Shown: in pieces, positions 7,201-15,886 of the stretch
How positions within the stretch are numbered: position 1 is the first letter of the stretch
How the letters are laid out: each line of letters opens with the position of its first letter
Source: Teretinema sp942493045
GTDB taxonomy: Bacteria; Spirochaetota; Spirochaetia; Treponematales; Treponemataceae
Assembly: GCA_942493045.1 (NCBI GenBank)
Contig: OW818665.1
Span: 2,170,001-2,234,000, forward strand
Reading direction: 5' to 3'
DNA length: 64,000 bases
The notes under the pieces: generated by a model
Told to the model about the DNA's origin: nothing
The model's database searches: none
The model's input: the letters and a program-made list of their open reading frames with translations, nothing else
Translations under genes and position numbers: made by a program

Positions 7201-9291
7201 TTAATCTATTTTAAATTTGCCAATTACCTCATTCATACTGTCCACCGTGCTCTTGGTTCGGATGGCCAGGTTTGAAACTTCATGAGCGGTAGTGTTTATC
7301 TCGCCGGCGCCGATCGCCATCTCATCCATACTGGCGCTGATCATCGAAGAAGCCTCGCGCAGCCGCGAGAGCGCGTTACGCATCGTGGCGCTGCCGTCGT
7401 CCAGCTGACAGGAGCGGGAATTAACCGCTGAATAGGCTGTTTCCATGGCCTTCAGGGAAGTGAACACCATCTGCACGCCTTCCTGCTGCTCGGCAATCGA
7501 ACCCGAGAAAGAAGATGCCAGTTCACCGGTGCTCTGAATCTTTTCCAGCATATGGGCGAAGGCCGTCGTAGACTCGGCCGTGGTTTCCACCACCGTTCCG
7601 ATCAGGCTCTGAATCTTTTTTATCTCGGTGCGGATAGTCTTGGACTGCTGTCCGGAAGTTTCCGCCAGATTCCTGATTTCATCGGCCACCACCGAGAAAC
7701 CGCTTCCGGCGTCTCCGGCGTGAGCGGCCTCTATCGCCGCGTTCATGGCCAGCAAATTGGTCTGGCTGGCGATCTTGGTGATAACCTCGTTCGCTTCCTG
7801 AAGCAGCCGGGACTCGGCGGCAATTTCCTGAACGCCCTGATGCACGCGGTTTTGCTTTTCCCGCCCTTCGGTAGTTACGCTTTCCAATTCCGCAAAACGC
7901 TCGCTCATCGCCGAAACCCTGGTGATCAGGGAACTCATCTGGGCGGACATGGTCGAGGCTGAAGCCGAGGTTGCCTCAATGGCTCCGGAGAGCACCTGAC
8001 TGGCCTCGGAGAGGGAACTGATGCAGTCCAGAGACTGCCTGATAGCCTGTTCCGTCTCGGCGACACTGTCCATCTGTCCGGCAGACTGATTATGCACACT
8101 GCTAATATTGGCCATAATCTCGGTTATCGAACTGGCGCTTTCCGTGGAAGTCGCGCTCATCGAGTCGCTGATAACGGTAAGCTCATCCTGACGCTGCTTG
8201 AGATCCGCCACGATCGCGCGCAGCATCGATATAAAATGATTGATGTCACCGATAATCTGCCCGATTTCGGTACTGTTTTTAACCTCAATTACGCGAGTTA
8301 AATCACCGTTACCGAAGGCTATCTCGTGCATGGTCTTTTTGGCCTGAGCCAGTGGTTTCATCACCATGCGGTTCAGCAGCAGCACAAAGGTGGCGATCAA
8401 CAGCAGGGCAAACAGGGACACCTGCACGGCCAGAGCCGTAATTACGCTGCGCGATGTCGCCCGCAGCACTTCCCGGGGCATAGCCATGGCGATAACCCCC
8501 AGCACGCTGTCGCTGGAGTTTTTTATCGGTATATAGGATACCGAATAAACCTGTCCGTCTATCAGATTAGTTCCGGTGAAAGCCTCACCATACAGGGTAA
8601 CCTGGCTCTCAATCGCCGTATTGTTCATTTTTGTGCCCACGATCCGCTCGCCGTCAGCGGCTGTGATGGTGGTAGCGATGCGGGTATCATATTGGAAGGC
8701 TGAAAATTCCGCGCCGAAAATATTCTTATATTTATCCATGGCCTCGTTGCTTCCCAGCCGGTATCCGGCCAGAATGACGCCATAGGAGCGGCCGCTGTAA
8801 AAGTAAGGAGAAGCCACAATCATGGAAAGGCCCAGGGTTTGGTCCATCTCCACGGTAATCTGCACTTTTCCGGTATCCAGGGCCGATTTTACCGAAGGCC
8901 GTCCGGTAAGATCGTCGCCGGAGGAGGCGGCGTCGGTACTGCGGGCAATTACCCGCCCCTGATTGTTAATTAAATACAGAAAGTCAGCGCCGATGCCGGT
9001 AGCGGCGTTCCGGGCAAACAGAAAGCCCTCGGTACGCGACTGGGACTCAAAAATGCGCAGCAGGTTATCCGAACCGTCAAAAACCTGCAGGACGGAAGCT
9101 AAAGCGCTTCCGCGCCGTGAAAAGTCCTCATTAAAGGCCCGGGTTTTTTCACGGAGCTCCGCTTCTACATAACCGCCGACGCGGGTGTCCACCAGAATCC
9201 AGGAGAACACGATCACGCCGGCGCCGAACAGCAACAGACCCGCAATTATCGGAATTACTAGTATTGCTCCAAGACGGGTCTGTTTTGCCAT
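7201..9291 (-). CDS. Methyl-accepting chemotaxis protein with Cache-type sensor
   Basis: 696 residues. One membrane helix at about residues 8-30, a periplasmic region of about 250 residues, and a second helix at about 285-310. A HAMP domain and a long methylation/signalling coiled coil follow. The periplasmic stretches DFLYLINNQGRVIARS and GVILAGYRLGS are typical of Cache domains. The signalling tip is exact: TNLLAMNAAIEAAHAGDAG, then GFSVVADEIRNLAE. It starts 3 nt after the permease stop and so appears to be the last gene of the sugar import operon. It probably steers the cell toward sugars, by direct binding or through the ChvE-like proteins. No CheB/CheR docking pentapeptide is seen at the C terminus (..NEVIGKFKID). 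Confidence 0.93.
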   Translation of the reverse strand: MAKQTRLGAILVIPIIAGLLLFGAGVIVFSWILVDTRVGGYVEAELREKTRAFNEDFSRRGSALASVLQVFDGSDNLLRIFESQSRTEGFLFARNAATGIGADFLYLINNQGRVIARSTDAASSGDDLTGRPSVKSALDTGKVQITVEMDQTLGLSMIVASPYFYSGRSYGVILAGYRLGSNEAMDKYKNIFGAEFSAFQYDTRIATTITAADGERIVGTKMNNTAIESQVTLYGEAFTGTNLIDGQVYSVSYIPIKNSSDSVLGVIAMAMPREVLRATSRSVITALAVQVSLFALLLIATFVLLLNRMVMKPLAQAKKTMHEIAFGNGDLTRVIEVKNSTEIGQIIGDINHFISMLRAIVADLKQRQDELTVISDSMSATSTESASSITEIMANISSVHNQSAGQMDSVAETEQAIRQSLDCISSLSEASQVLSGAIEATSASASTMSAQMSSLITRVSAMSERFAELESVTTEGREKQNRVHQGVQEIAAESRLLQEANEVITKIASQTNLLAMNAAIEAAHAGDAGSGFSVVADEIRNLAETSGQQSKTIRTEIKKIQSLIGTVVETTAESTTAFAHMLEKIQSTGELASSFSGSIAEQQEGVQMVFTSLKAMETAYSAVNSRSCQLDDGSATMRNALSRLREASSMISASMDEMAIGAGEINTTAHEVSNLAIRTKSTVDSMNEVIGKFKID

Positions 9292-9294
9292 ATA

Positions 9295-10455
9295 TTATAT
9301 CTTCATCCTTCGGGACTGTACGTCAAACATTACCGCGAGAACCAGAACCAGTCCACGTACTATATATTGATATGAAATTCCCACTTGCGCAAGATCCATG
9401 CCCTTGGAAAGTGAGGACATGACGATGGCGCCGATAATGGTACCGGTAATCTTACCGACACCGCCGGAGGAGGATACACCGCCAACGTAGGCCGCGGCGA
9501 TGGCATCCAGCTCAAAGCCGCTACCGGCGCTGGTAGAAGCTGACTGCAGACGGGCCGCGTACAGGATACCGGCCAGGGCGGACAGGGTACTCATCGAGGC
9601 GAATACAAAGACGGTTACGCCCTTAACCTTGATACCGCTCAACTCAGCGGCTTCCGGGTTACCGCCGACCGCGTAAATATGACGACCCAGAACCGTGTTG
9701 TTCATAAAGAAGTGATAAACCGCTACAACTACAAACACAATAACCAGGGTCCAAGAAATACCGTTACGGCGGGCCAGCTGATAGGTGAAAAACAAAATCA
9801 GGGAAGAAATAACCACCAGCTTGCCGATGAACATGTCCATGGTACCGATTTCAAAGTTATATTGCTTGCGTTTGTAGCGTGAGCTGAACTCTCCGGCCAC
9901 AAACAGCACCACACCGGCGATACCGATCAACAGCGACAGACCATGCAAACCGGGAATCTTGAACAGATCCGGGATAAAGCCGTTACCGAGAGCGTTAAAG
10001 AAGGGGCTCTCAATAATGATGGTACCGGTGCCTTCAGTTACCTGGAGCAGCAGACCGCGGAAAATAAACATACCGGCCAGCGATACCACGAAGGAAGGAA
10101 CGCCCATCGTGGCTACAAAGAAAGCCTGATACAAACCAACCGCCGTACCGATCAACAAGGTAATGACAATTACCACACCGACAGGCAGCCCGCTGTTGCG
10201 CATCATCAGCGCCGCGATAGCGCCGGTCAAACCCGCCACATAGCCGACCGAAAGGTCGATATGCCGGATAATCAGGACCAGGGTCATACCAACCGCCAAC
10301 ACCGCTATGTAACCGGTCTGATCAAACAGGTTAGTCAGGTTCTGGGGCGACATGAAGGATCCGCCGGTGATGATAGTGAAAAAAACCATGATTACCAGCA
10401 GCGCGATATACATACCGTATTCGCGCGCGTTTTGTTTCAATACTCGAATATTCAT
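9295..10455 (-). CDS. mmsB: Monosaccharide ABC transporter permease (MmsB/GguB/XylH-like)
   Basis: 386 residues with about ten hydrophobic segments. The family text FDQTGYIAVLAVGMTLVLII and RHIDLSVGYVAGLTGA is typical of ribose/xylose-type permeases. The loop AAELSGIKVKGVTVFVFA is the region that docks the ATPase. The large insert between membrane segments (about residues 185-215, charged) and the length match the MmsB/GguB subgroup. The start has a strong GGAGG site (GGAGGAAATGCA before ATG). It lies 15 nt after the ATPase gene. Together with MmsA and ChvE it would import hexoses and pentoses. Confidence 0.88.
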   Translation of the reverse strand: MNIRVLKQNAREYGMYIALLVIMVFFTIITGGSFMSPQNLTNLFDQTGYIAVLAVGMTLVLIIRHIDLSVGYVAGLTGAIAALMMRNSGLPVGVVIVITLLIGTAVGLYQAFFVATMGVPSFVVSLAGMFIFRGLLLQVTEGTGTIIIESPFFNALGNGFIPDLFKIPGLHGLSLLIGIAGVVLFVAGEFSSRYKRKQYNFEIGTMDMFIGKLVVISSLILFFTYQLARRNGISWTLVIVFVVVAVYHFFMNNTVLGRHIYAVGGNPEAAELSGIKVKGVTVFVFASMSTLSALAGILYAARLQSASTSAGSGFELDAIAAAYVGGVSSSGGVGKITGTIIGAIVMSSLSKGMDLAQVGISYQYIVRGLVLVLAVMFDVQSRRMKI

Positions 10456-10470
10456 TGCATTTCCTCCGTA

Positions 10471-11985
10471 TTACACCGTTGCCATGCGCATAATCTTTTC
10501 CTGCGTCGCCTCTGCCCCGGAGATTTCCCCGGCGATACGACCCTCGCTCACAACATATATCCGGTCACTCATTCCAAGAATTTCGGGCAATTCCGAAGAA
10601 ATCATGATGATGCTCATGCCCTGCTCTACCAGCTTGTTAATCAGCGTATAAATCTCGTACTTAGCGCCAACGTCAATACCGCGGGTCGGTTCATCCAGAA
10701 TCAGGATGTCCGGTTTAGCCAACAGCCATTTTCCCAACGAAACTTTTTGCTGGTTGCCGCCGGAAAGCTTTCTAACCTGCGCTTCAATAGAAGGCGTCTT
10801 GATCTTCAGGCTGGTGCGGTACTCTTCGGCAACTTTGATTTCCTTATTACGGTCAATAACGAAGTGTTTCACCAAATCTTTCAAGCTTACTATCGAAAGG
10901 TTTTGCTTGATTACCTGGTCCAGAATCAGTCCGTCTTTTTTGCGATCTTCCGAGACATAGGCCAGACCGACTTTGATGGCGTCAAACGGATGATGCAACT
11001 CTTCCTTTTTGCCGTGCACGAACACATCGCCCCAAACCTTGTATTTTTTGGGATTACCAAAAACACTGAGGGCAAATTCGGTACGTCCCGCGCCCATCAA
11101 CCCGGCCAGCCCGAGCACTTCGCCCTTGCGGACATGCAGATTGATGTCGGTCAGAATCTGGCGGCTGACGCTGTAGTCATAGGCATTCCAGTTCTTGACC
11201 TCAAAACGGGTTTCCCCGATCTCGATCTTGGACCTCTTAGGATAGATATTCTCTATCTCGCGGCCGACCATGTTGCGGATAATAATATCCTCGTTCAATT
11301 CTTCCCGCTTGAGGGTCTTGACTGTCTTGCCGTCGCGCAAAATGGTAACGGTATCGGCTATTTCCAAAACCTCTTTCAGCTTATGCGATATCATAATGCA
11401 GGTTACACCCTGCTTTTTTAATTCCAGTATCAATTTGAGCAGGTTCTCGCTGTCGTCCTCATTGAGGGCCGCTGTCGGCTCATCAAGAATCAAAAGCCGT
11501 ACTTCCTTGCTCAGGGCTTTGGCGATTTCCACCAACTGCTGCTTTCCGACACCGAGAGAGCGGATTTTAGCGCTCGGATCGACGTCCAGCTTCACTTTAG
11601 CCAGCTGTTTTTTAGTCAGGGCAATAGTCTCATTCCAGTCTATCAGCGCGCCCTTTTTCTGCTCGTTGCCAAGATAGATATTTTCATATACCGATAAATC
11701 CGGTATCAAAGCCAATTCCTGATAAATAATCGCCAAACCGGCATGTTCGCTCTCCCGGATGGAGTGATAGCGCTGCACGGCTCCGTCAATTAAAATCTCA
11801 CCGGAATAGCTTCCATAAGGATATACTCCGCTGAGCACCTTCATCAGGGTAGACTTACCGGCGCCGTTCTCACCAACCAGGAAATGAATCTCGCCTTCCT
11901 GAACCTTAAAGGTTACATCGTCCAGCGCTTTTACTCCCGGGAATTCTTTTGTGATGTGCGCCATTTCCAGAATGGTTTTTCCCAT
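10471..11985 (-). CDS. mmsA: Monosaccharide ABC transporter ATP-binding protein (two ABC cassettes)
   Basis: 504 residues with two fused ATPase domains, as in MmsA/GguA/XylG. The first domain has Walker A GENGAGKSTLMK, signature LGVGKQQLVEIA and Walker B LLILDEPTAAL. The second has degenerate Walker A (GLMGAGRTEFAL), signature LSGGNQQKVSLGKWL and Walker B ILILDEPTRGID. The degenerate second site is normal for the family. I place the start at the ATG at 11985, with GAGGA 5 nt ahead. An ATG at 11997 would have its purine-rich stretch touching the start codon. A terminator-like hairpin separates it from the binding-protein gene upstream, which would lower ATPase and permease levels relative to ChvE. 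Confidence 0.92.
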   Translation of the reverse strand: MGKTILEMAHITKEFPGVKALDDVTFKVQEGEIHFLVGENGAGKSTLMKVLSGVYPYGSYSGEILIDGAVQRYHSIRESEHAGLAIIYQELALIPDLSVYENIYLGNEQKKGALIDWNETIALTKKQLAKVKLDVDPSAKIRSLGVGKQQLVEIAKALSKEVRLLILDEPTAALNEDDSENLLKLILELKKQGVTCIMISHKLKEVLEIADTVTILRDGKTVKTLKREELNEDIIIRNMVGREIENIYPKRSKIEIGETRFEVKNWNAYDYSVSRQILTDINLHVRKGEVLGLAGLMGAGRTEFALSVFGNPKKYKVWGDVFVHGKKEELHHPFDAIKVGLAYVSEDRKKDGLILDQVIKQNLSIVSLKDLVKHFVIDRNKEIKVAEEYRTSLKIKTPSIEAQVRKLSGGNQQKVSLGKWLLAKPDILILDEPTRGIDVGAKYEIYTLINKLVEQGMSIIMISSELPEILGMSDRIYVVSEGRIAGEISGAEATQEKIMRMATV

Positions 11986-12011
11986 ATTCTTCCTCATTCC
12001 CTTCAGTCTCT

Positions 12012-12067
12012 ATAAAAAGCAGGTAAGAGCCGGCTTTCGCCTGTTGGAGGAGACGGCCCTTACCTGC
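12012..12067 (-). terminator. Intercistronic attenuator hairpin between chvE and mmsA
   Basis: GCAGGTAAG...GCCG (12019-12032) pairs with GGCCCTTACCTGC (12055-12067). On the minus strand it is followed by a T-rich TTTTTATA run. Partial read-through is expected because mmsA has no clear promoter of its own. Confidence 0.7.
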
Positions 12068-12098
12068 ACAGCGTACTAAATGTTCCTGACCCGGTTAA

Positions 12099-13205
12099 TT
12101 AAAGGCCGGTGAAATCGGAAGCGGGATAGTATCCCGAGTCGATCAGGGAAGCCTTAACATTAGCCTGGGTTACGGTGATGACTTCGGTCTGCTTGGCGGA
12201 AACCTGCTTCTTGCCGTTGTCATAGGCACCGGTGGTTACGGGGACGCGGCCGGCGAGAACGTCGGTGGCCATCTTGACGGAGTCACGAACCAGAGTGCGG
12301 ACGTCCTTGAACACGGTCATGGACTGCTTGCCGTCGATGATGTACTGGATAGAAGCTTTCTCAGCATCCTGTCCGGTTACGTAGAACTTGGAAACGTCCT
12401 TGTCCTTGGCAAATTCGTCGGCGATGGCACGGGCTGTTCCGTCGTTCGGAGCCAGGATGTATACAACACCCTTGTCAGCGGCGGTTGTGGTGGTCAGGTT
12501 GGCGGCAGCTTTGTTCTTGGCGGCGTTGAAGTCCCAGTTAGTGGTGATCTGACCGATAATCTTGCCCATTTCGGCGCGGGTCAGGTTCAGCTTGGTCTGG
12601 AGGGAAACGGCTTCGTTGGAGTTCTTGATTACGAAAGTACCGTCAGCGATCTTCGGCTGCAGAACTTCCCAGGCACCCTGGAAGAACAGGAAGGCGTTGT
12701 TGTCGGAAGCGGCACCGGCATATAGATACAGGGGGTTGCCTTTCTTTCCGGCGGCCAGGTTATCAACGAGGTACTGGGCCTGAGCCTTACCAACGGAAAC
12801 GCTGTCGAAGGTTACATAGTAGTCAACGGCGGTGGTGCCGGTGATCAGGCGGTCATAAGAAATGACGGTGACGCCTTCGCGCTTGGCGGCTTCAGCGGCT
12901 GCGGCGGCGGCATTACCATCCTGCGGGCAGATGATCAGAACTTTGATACCTTTGGCAAGCAGGGCTTCTACGTTCTGTTTTTCTTTTCCGGAGTCGCCCT
13001 GGCTGAACAGCAGTTCAACATTGGCCTGGCCCTTGAGAGCTTCGAGGAAGCGGGCTTCGTCCTGGACCCAGCGGGGTTCATCTTTGGTCGGCAGTACGAT
13101 ACCTACCTGAACCTGGGCTTTTTTGGGACCGCAGCCAACGAGAGCCACAGAGGCGATCATCAGCAGGGAGAGAGCTACTACTACAATTTTAGAGATTTTT
13201 TTCAT
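12099..13205 (-). CDS. chvE: ChvE-like multiple-sugar-binding lipoprotein
   Basis: Binding protein for the ABC importer. The real start is the ATG at 13205, 8 nt after AAGGAGG; an upstream in-frame ATG lacks a ribosome site. The signal sequence ends in the lipobox LVGC (Cys about residue 25), so it should be a membrane-anchored lipoprotein. The mature part is a type I periplasmic binding protein. Segments VGIVLPTKDEPRW, VISYDRLITG, ASDNNAFLFFQGAWEV and VTGQDAEKASIQYI line up well with Agrobacterium ChvE, which binds glucose, galactose, xylose and arabinose. Its twin at 13556 differs at only about ten residues in the mature part but carries a different signal peptide. Sugar specificity is inferred from family only. 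Confidence 0.9.
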   Translation of the reverse strand: MKKISKIVVVALSLLMIASVALVGCGPKKAQVQVGIVLPTKDEPRWVQDEARFLEALKGQANVELLFSQGDSGKEKQNVEALLAKGIKVLIICPQDGNAAAAAAEAAKREGVTVISYDRLITGTTAVDYYVTFDSVSVGKAQAQYLVDNLAAGKKGNPLYLYAGAASDNNAFLFFQGAWEVLQPKIADGTFVIKNSNEAVSLQTKLNLTRAEMGKIIGQITTNWDFNAAKNKAAANLTTTTAADKGVVYILAPNDGTARAIADEFAKDKDVSKFYVTGQDAEKASIQYIIDGKQSMTVFKDVRTLVRDSVKMATDVLAGRVPVTTGAYDNGKKQVSAKQTEVITVTQANVKASLIDSGYYPASDFTGL

Positions 13206-13231
13206 AAAAAAAATCCTCCTTAGCGAATTAC

Positions 13232-13250
13232 GGAATCCCACACGTATTCC
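13232..13250 (-). promoter_or_regulatory. 5'-leader stem-loop before chvE
   Basis: On the minus strand GGAAT...ATTCC encloses ACGTGTGGG. The same stem with a different loop occurs before the twin gene at 14683-14701. It lies about 10 nt before the ribosome site. Preservation of the stem while the loop changed hints at an RNA-level role such as mRNA stability. Confidence 0.4.
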
Positions 13251-13277
13251 TTGTTTTTGATTCTAGACGATAAACTG

Positions 13278-13314
13278 AGACAAAAAACAACGTTCCAGGG
13301 TAGTTTTTTGTCTC
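13278..13314. promoter_or_regulatory. 12-bp perfect inverted repeat upstream of chvE
   Basis: GAGACAAAAAAC (13278-13289) and GTTTTTTGTCTC (13303-13314) are exact inverted copies 13 nt apart. The right arm lies in a 21-bp block (13302-13322) that recurs at 14752-14772 before the twin gene, where the left arm is missing. It is a candidate binding site for the AraC-type regulator of this locus or a regulatory hairpin. Confidence 0.45.
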
Positions 13315-13395
13315 TTGCTGGAAAACAGGCCTTATTTTTAGTCATTAATTAAGGCCTTAACCGTTTTTTCTTGTGGTAGAAAAAACACCTGTCAA

Positions 13396-13453
13396 AATAA
13401 AAAAACAGGCAAGTTCCATGATCTTCCGAATCGGAAGACCGGCACTTGCCTGT
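13396..13453 (-). terminator. Terminator after the second ChvE-like gene
   Basis: ACAGGCAAGT (13405-13414) pairs with ACTTGCCTGT (13444-13453). A nested TCTTCCGA/TCGGAAGA stem sits inside. On the minus strand it ends in a run of seven T. Confidence 0.8.
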
Positions 13454-13555
13454 CAGCTTTCAGTGATCTGCCGGAGGCCCGTATAGTTCCGGCCCAAACA
13501 GCAGATTTCTACTTCGCGGGAAAAGTCTCTATCGGCCTTCCCCGCGGCGGTTTAA

Positions 13556-14659
13556 TTAAAGACCGCTGAAATCAGAGGCGGGATAGTATCCCGAGTCGAT
13601 CAGGGCAGCTTTCACGTTAGCCTGAGTTACGGTGATAACTTCGGTCTGCTTGGCAGCGACCTGCTTCTTGCCGTTGTCATAGGCACCGGTGGTTACGGGG
13701 ACGCGGCCGGCGAGAACGTCAGTGGCCATTCTTACAGAGTCACGAACCAGAGTGCGGACGTCCTTGAACACGGTCATGGACTGCTTGCCGTCGATGATGT
13801 ACTGGATGGAAGCTTTCTCAGCATCCTGTCCGGTTACGTAGAACTTGGAAACATCCTTGTCCTTGGCGAATTCGTCGGCGATGGCACGGGCTGTTCCGTC
13901 GTTCGGAGCCAGGATGTATACGACACCCTTGTCAGCGGCGGTTGTGGTGGTCAGGTTGGCGGCAGCTTTGTTCTTGGCGGCGTTGAAGTCCCAGTTAGTG
14001 GTGATCTGACCGATAATCTTGCCCATTTCGGCGCGGGTCAGGTTCAGCTTGCTCTGGAGGGCAACGGCTTCGGTGGAGTTCTTGATTACGAAAGTACCGT
14101 CAGCGATCTTCGGCTGCAGAACTTCCCAGGCACCCTGGAAGAACAGGAAGGCGTTGTTGTCGGAAGCGGCACCGGCATACAGATACAGGGGATTGCCTTT
14201 CTTTCCGGCGACCAGGTTGTTTACGAGGTACTGGGCCTGAGCCTTACCAACGGAAACGCTGTCGAAGGTTACATAGTAGTCAACGGCGGTGGTACCGGTG
14301 ATCAGGCGGTCATAGGAAATAACGGTTACACCTTCGCGCTTGGCGGCTTCAGCGGCGGCGGCGGCGGCATTACCATCCTGCGGGCAGATGATCAGAACTT
14401 TGATACCCTTGGAAAGCAGGGCTTCTACGTTCTGTTTTTCTTTTCCGGAGTCGCCCTGGCTGAACAGCAGTTCAACATTGGCTTGACCTTTGAGAGCTTC
14501 GAGGAAGCGGGCTTCGTCCTGGACCCAGCGGGGTTCATCTTTTGTGGGCAGAACAATACCGATGTCTACTGATTTTTGCTGGCCACCGCCGGCAAAAGCC
14601 ATCGAAGCAACCATCAACAGAGCGGTCGCTACAACCAAAAGTTTTGCGATTTTTTTCAT
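13556..14659 (-). CDS. ChvE-like multiple-sugar-binding protein, soluble twin
   Basis: 367 residues, starting at the ATG at 14659 after GGAGGG. The mature domain is nearly identical to the product at 12099-13205: about ten differences in some 335 residues, such as Ala/Ser, Asp/Asn and Lys/Arg swaps. The N terminus is different. Here the signal peptide ends ASMAFA before GGGQQ, a signal peptidase I site, and no lipobox Cys is present. This copy should therefore be free in the periplasm while its twin is anchored. It has its own terminator and a duplicated promoter region. The split may serve transport versus chemotaxis or sensing, since ChvE proteins are known to do both. Confidence 0.9.
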   Translation of the reverse strand: MKKIAKLLVVATALLMVASMAFAGGGQQKSVDIGIVLPTKDEPRWVQDEARFLEALKGQANVELLFSQGDSGKEKQNVEALLSKGIKVLIICPQDGNAAAAAAEAAKREGVTVISYDRLITGTTAVDYYVTFDSVSVGKAQAQYLVNNLVAGKKGNPLYLYAGAASDNNAFLFFQGAWEVLQPKIADGTFVIKNSTEAVALQSKLNLTRAEMGKIIGQITTNWDFNAAKNKAAANLTTTTAADKGVVYILAPNDGTARAIADEFAKDKDVSKFYVTGQDAEKASIQYIIDGKQSMTVFKDVRTLVRDSVRMATDVLAGRVPVTTGAYDNGKKQVAAKQTEVITVTQANVKAALIDSGYYPASDFSGL

Positions 14660-14682
14660 AAAAAACCCTCCTTGCGAATTAA

Positions 14683-14772
14683 GGAATCATAAACGTATTC
14701 CTTGATTCTGATTCTAAACGCTTAGCGGACTCGCAACCGTTGAATCAGGGGAGTTTTTTGTCTCTTGCTGGA
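14683..14772 (-). promoter_or_regulatory. Duplicated upstream region of the second ChvE-like gene
   Basis: This segment matches 13232-13322 in order: a GGAAT/ATTCC stem-loop (14683-14701), a TAGAAT -10-like box just behind it, then the 21-bp block AGTTTTTTGTCTCTTGCTGGA starting at 14752 (plus-strand reading). A convincing -35 is not visible in either copy, which would fit activator dependence. Confidence 0.45.
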
Positions 14773-14833
14773 CTGACTCAGGTAAAAACCGGTCCGTCCG
14801 GCCATGAAGCCGTTTTTTTTTGTGGTACGAAAA

Positions 14834-15886
14834 CTACCTGACCGGTAGCAGTCGATACACCTCTTCAGCGGTATGAAAGCCGGAATCAATGACAATTTCG
14901 TCAATATTGCCGCGGTTTACGGCTACCGGCGACAGCCAGAACACCGGAACATCCTTACTGCCGTCAAAAATAATGTCATTTGACAGTACGCGTCCGCCTC
15001 GGGCCATATCCACGGCGAAAACCGCGGCCTGACGGGCCAGAGCCGTAATCGGTTTGTAAACCGTGGCCAACTGACTGCCTTCCACGATATACTGACAGGC
15101 GGCGATATCGGCGTCCTGTCCGACCACCGGTACCTTTCCGGCCAATTTACGCTCGGCCAGAGCCCGAATGGCGCCGCCGGCCAAACCGTCATTACCGCAG
15201 ACAATGGCGTCAATACGGATACGCTTCTCCAGCAGGGCCGAAACCTGATCATAGGCCAGATCATAGCTCCAGTTTTCGGCATGATAGTCCAGGACCCTGA
15301 AAATGCCGGGATACCGGGTAAATACCGAGGTTTGTCCCTCCCGTACCAGCGAAACATTGTGATCCTCACGGGGACCATTGATAAACACGTAATTTCCGCT
15401 GGGCACCTTGCGCACGATTTCTTCGGCCATCAGCTCGCCAACCTCGACGCTGTTGACGCTGATATAGAGATCCACGGCCGAATTCCGGATCAGGCGGTCG
15501 TAAGAAATCACCTTGATGCCCCGGGCATGGGCTTTCTGGATCACCTCCGTGAATAAATCGGCGTTTTTGGGGATAATCACCAGCACGTCCACACCCTTAT
15601 CAATCAGATATTTTACCTGGTTAATCTGCTCGATCTCGTCATTGGCCGCGTTCTGGAAGATCACGTCGGCGCCGAGAGAGTTCGCGGTGGACACGAAGAC
15701 GTCACGATCGCGAATCCAGCGCTCCACCACCAGCGAATCCAGGGAAAAACCGATCTGGATCCGCGAACTTTCCGAACTTTCCGGAGGAAGGGCGGCCGAC
15801 CGCTCCCGCCGGCAAGCGGTAACGCCAAAAAGCGCCGCCGCGCCCAGCAAGAAGGCCAAGCCAGCGTCAAACCGAATTTTCCTCAT
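14834..15886 (-). CDS. XylF-like sugar-binding lipoprotein, probable sensory subunit
   Basis: 350 residues. The signal sequence ends in VTAC (Cys about 25), so a lipoprotein is expected. The mature part is a type I binding protein closer to E. coli XylF than to the ChvE twins: SLDSLVVERWIRDRDVF, GVDVLVIIPKNAD, VISYDRLIRNS and VVGQDADIAACQYI all have XylF counterparts. Its start overlaps the stop of the AraC-type response regulator by 4 nt, so it belongs to the sensor operon rather than the transport genes. In Clostridium a XylF-like protein (XylFII) binds the kinase LytS and reports xylose to YesN; this gene is a good candidate for the same role. It may instead be an extra importer subunit. 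Confidence 0.85.
   Translation of the reverse strand: MRKIRFDAGLAFLLGAAALFGVTACRRERSAALPPESSESSRIQIGFSLDSLVVERWIRDRDVFVSTANSLGADVIFQNAANDEIEQINQVKYLIDKGVDVLVIIPKNADLFTEVIQKAHARGIKVISYDRLIRNSAVDLYISVNSVEVGELMAEEIVRKVPSGNYVFINGPREDHNVSLVREGQTSVFTRYPGIFRVLDYHAENWSYDLAYDQVSALLEKRIRIDAIVCGNDGLAGGAIRALAERKLAGKVPVVGQDADIAACQYIVEGSQLATVYKPITALARQAAVFAVDMARGGRVLSNDIIFDGSKDVPVFWLSPVAVNRGNIDEIVIDSGFHTAEEVYRLLPVR

Larger units (their letters stand above)
13206..13555. other. 350-bp intergenic region between the twin binding-protein genes
   Basis: From right to left on the minus strand it holds the terminator of the upstream twin (13396-13453). A hairpin of AGGCCTTA/TAAGGCCT follows at 13326-13356, then a 12-bp inverted repeat (13278-13314). 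A TAGAAT -10-like box lies near 13264 and a short leader with a stem-loop (13232-13250) precedes the chvE ribosome site. Much of 13206-13380 is a diverged copy of the region before the twin gene, so promoter and coding sequence were duplicated together. No ORF is credible here. Confidence 0.6.

Noticed and set aside
9943..11421. Plus-strand open frame of 492 codons opposite the sugar ABC transporter genes
   Set aside because: The minus strand encodes clear permease and ATPase motifs over the whole stretch. The plus-strand translation is Gln/His/Asn-rich, the usual look of an antisense shadow, and has no ribosome site or domain.
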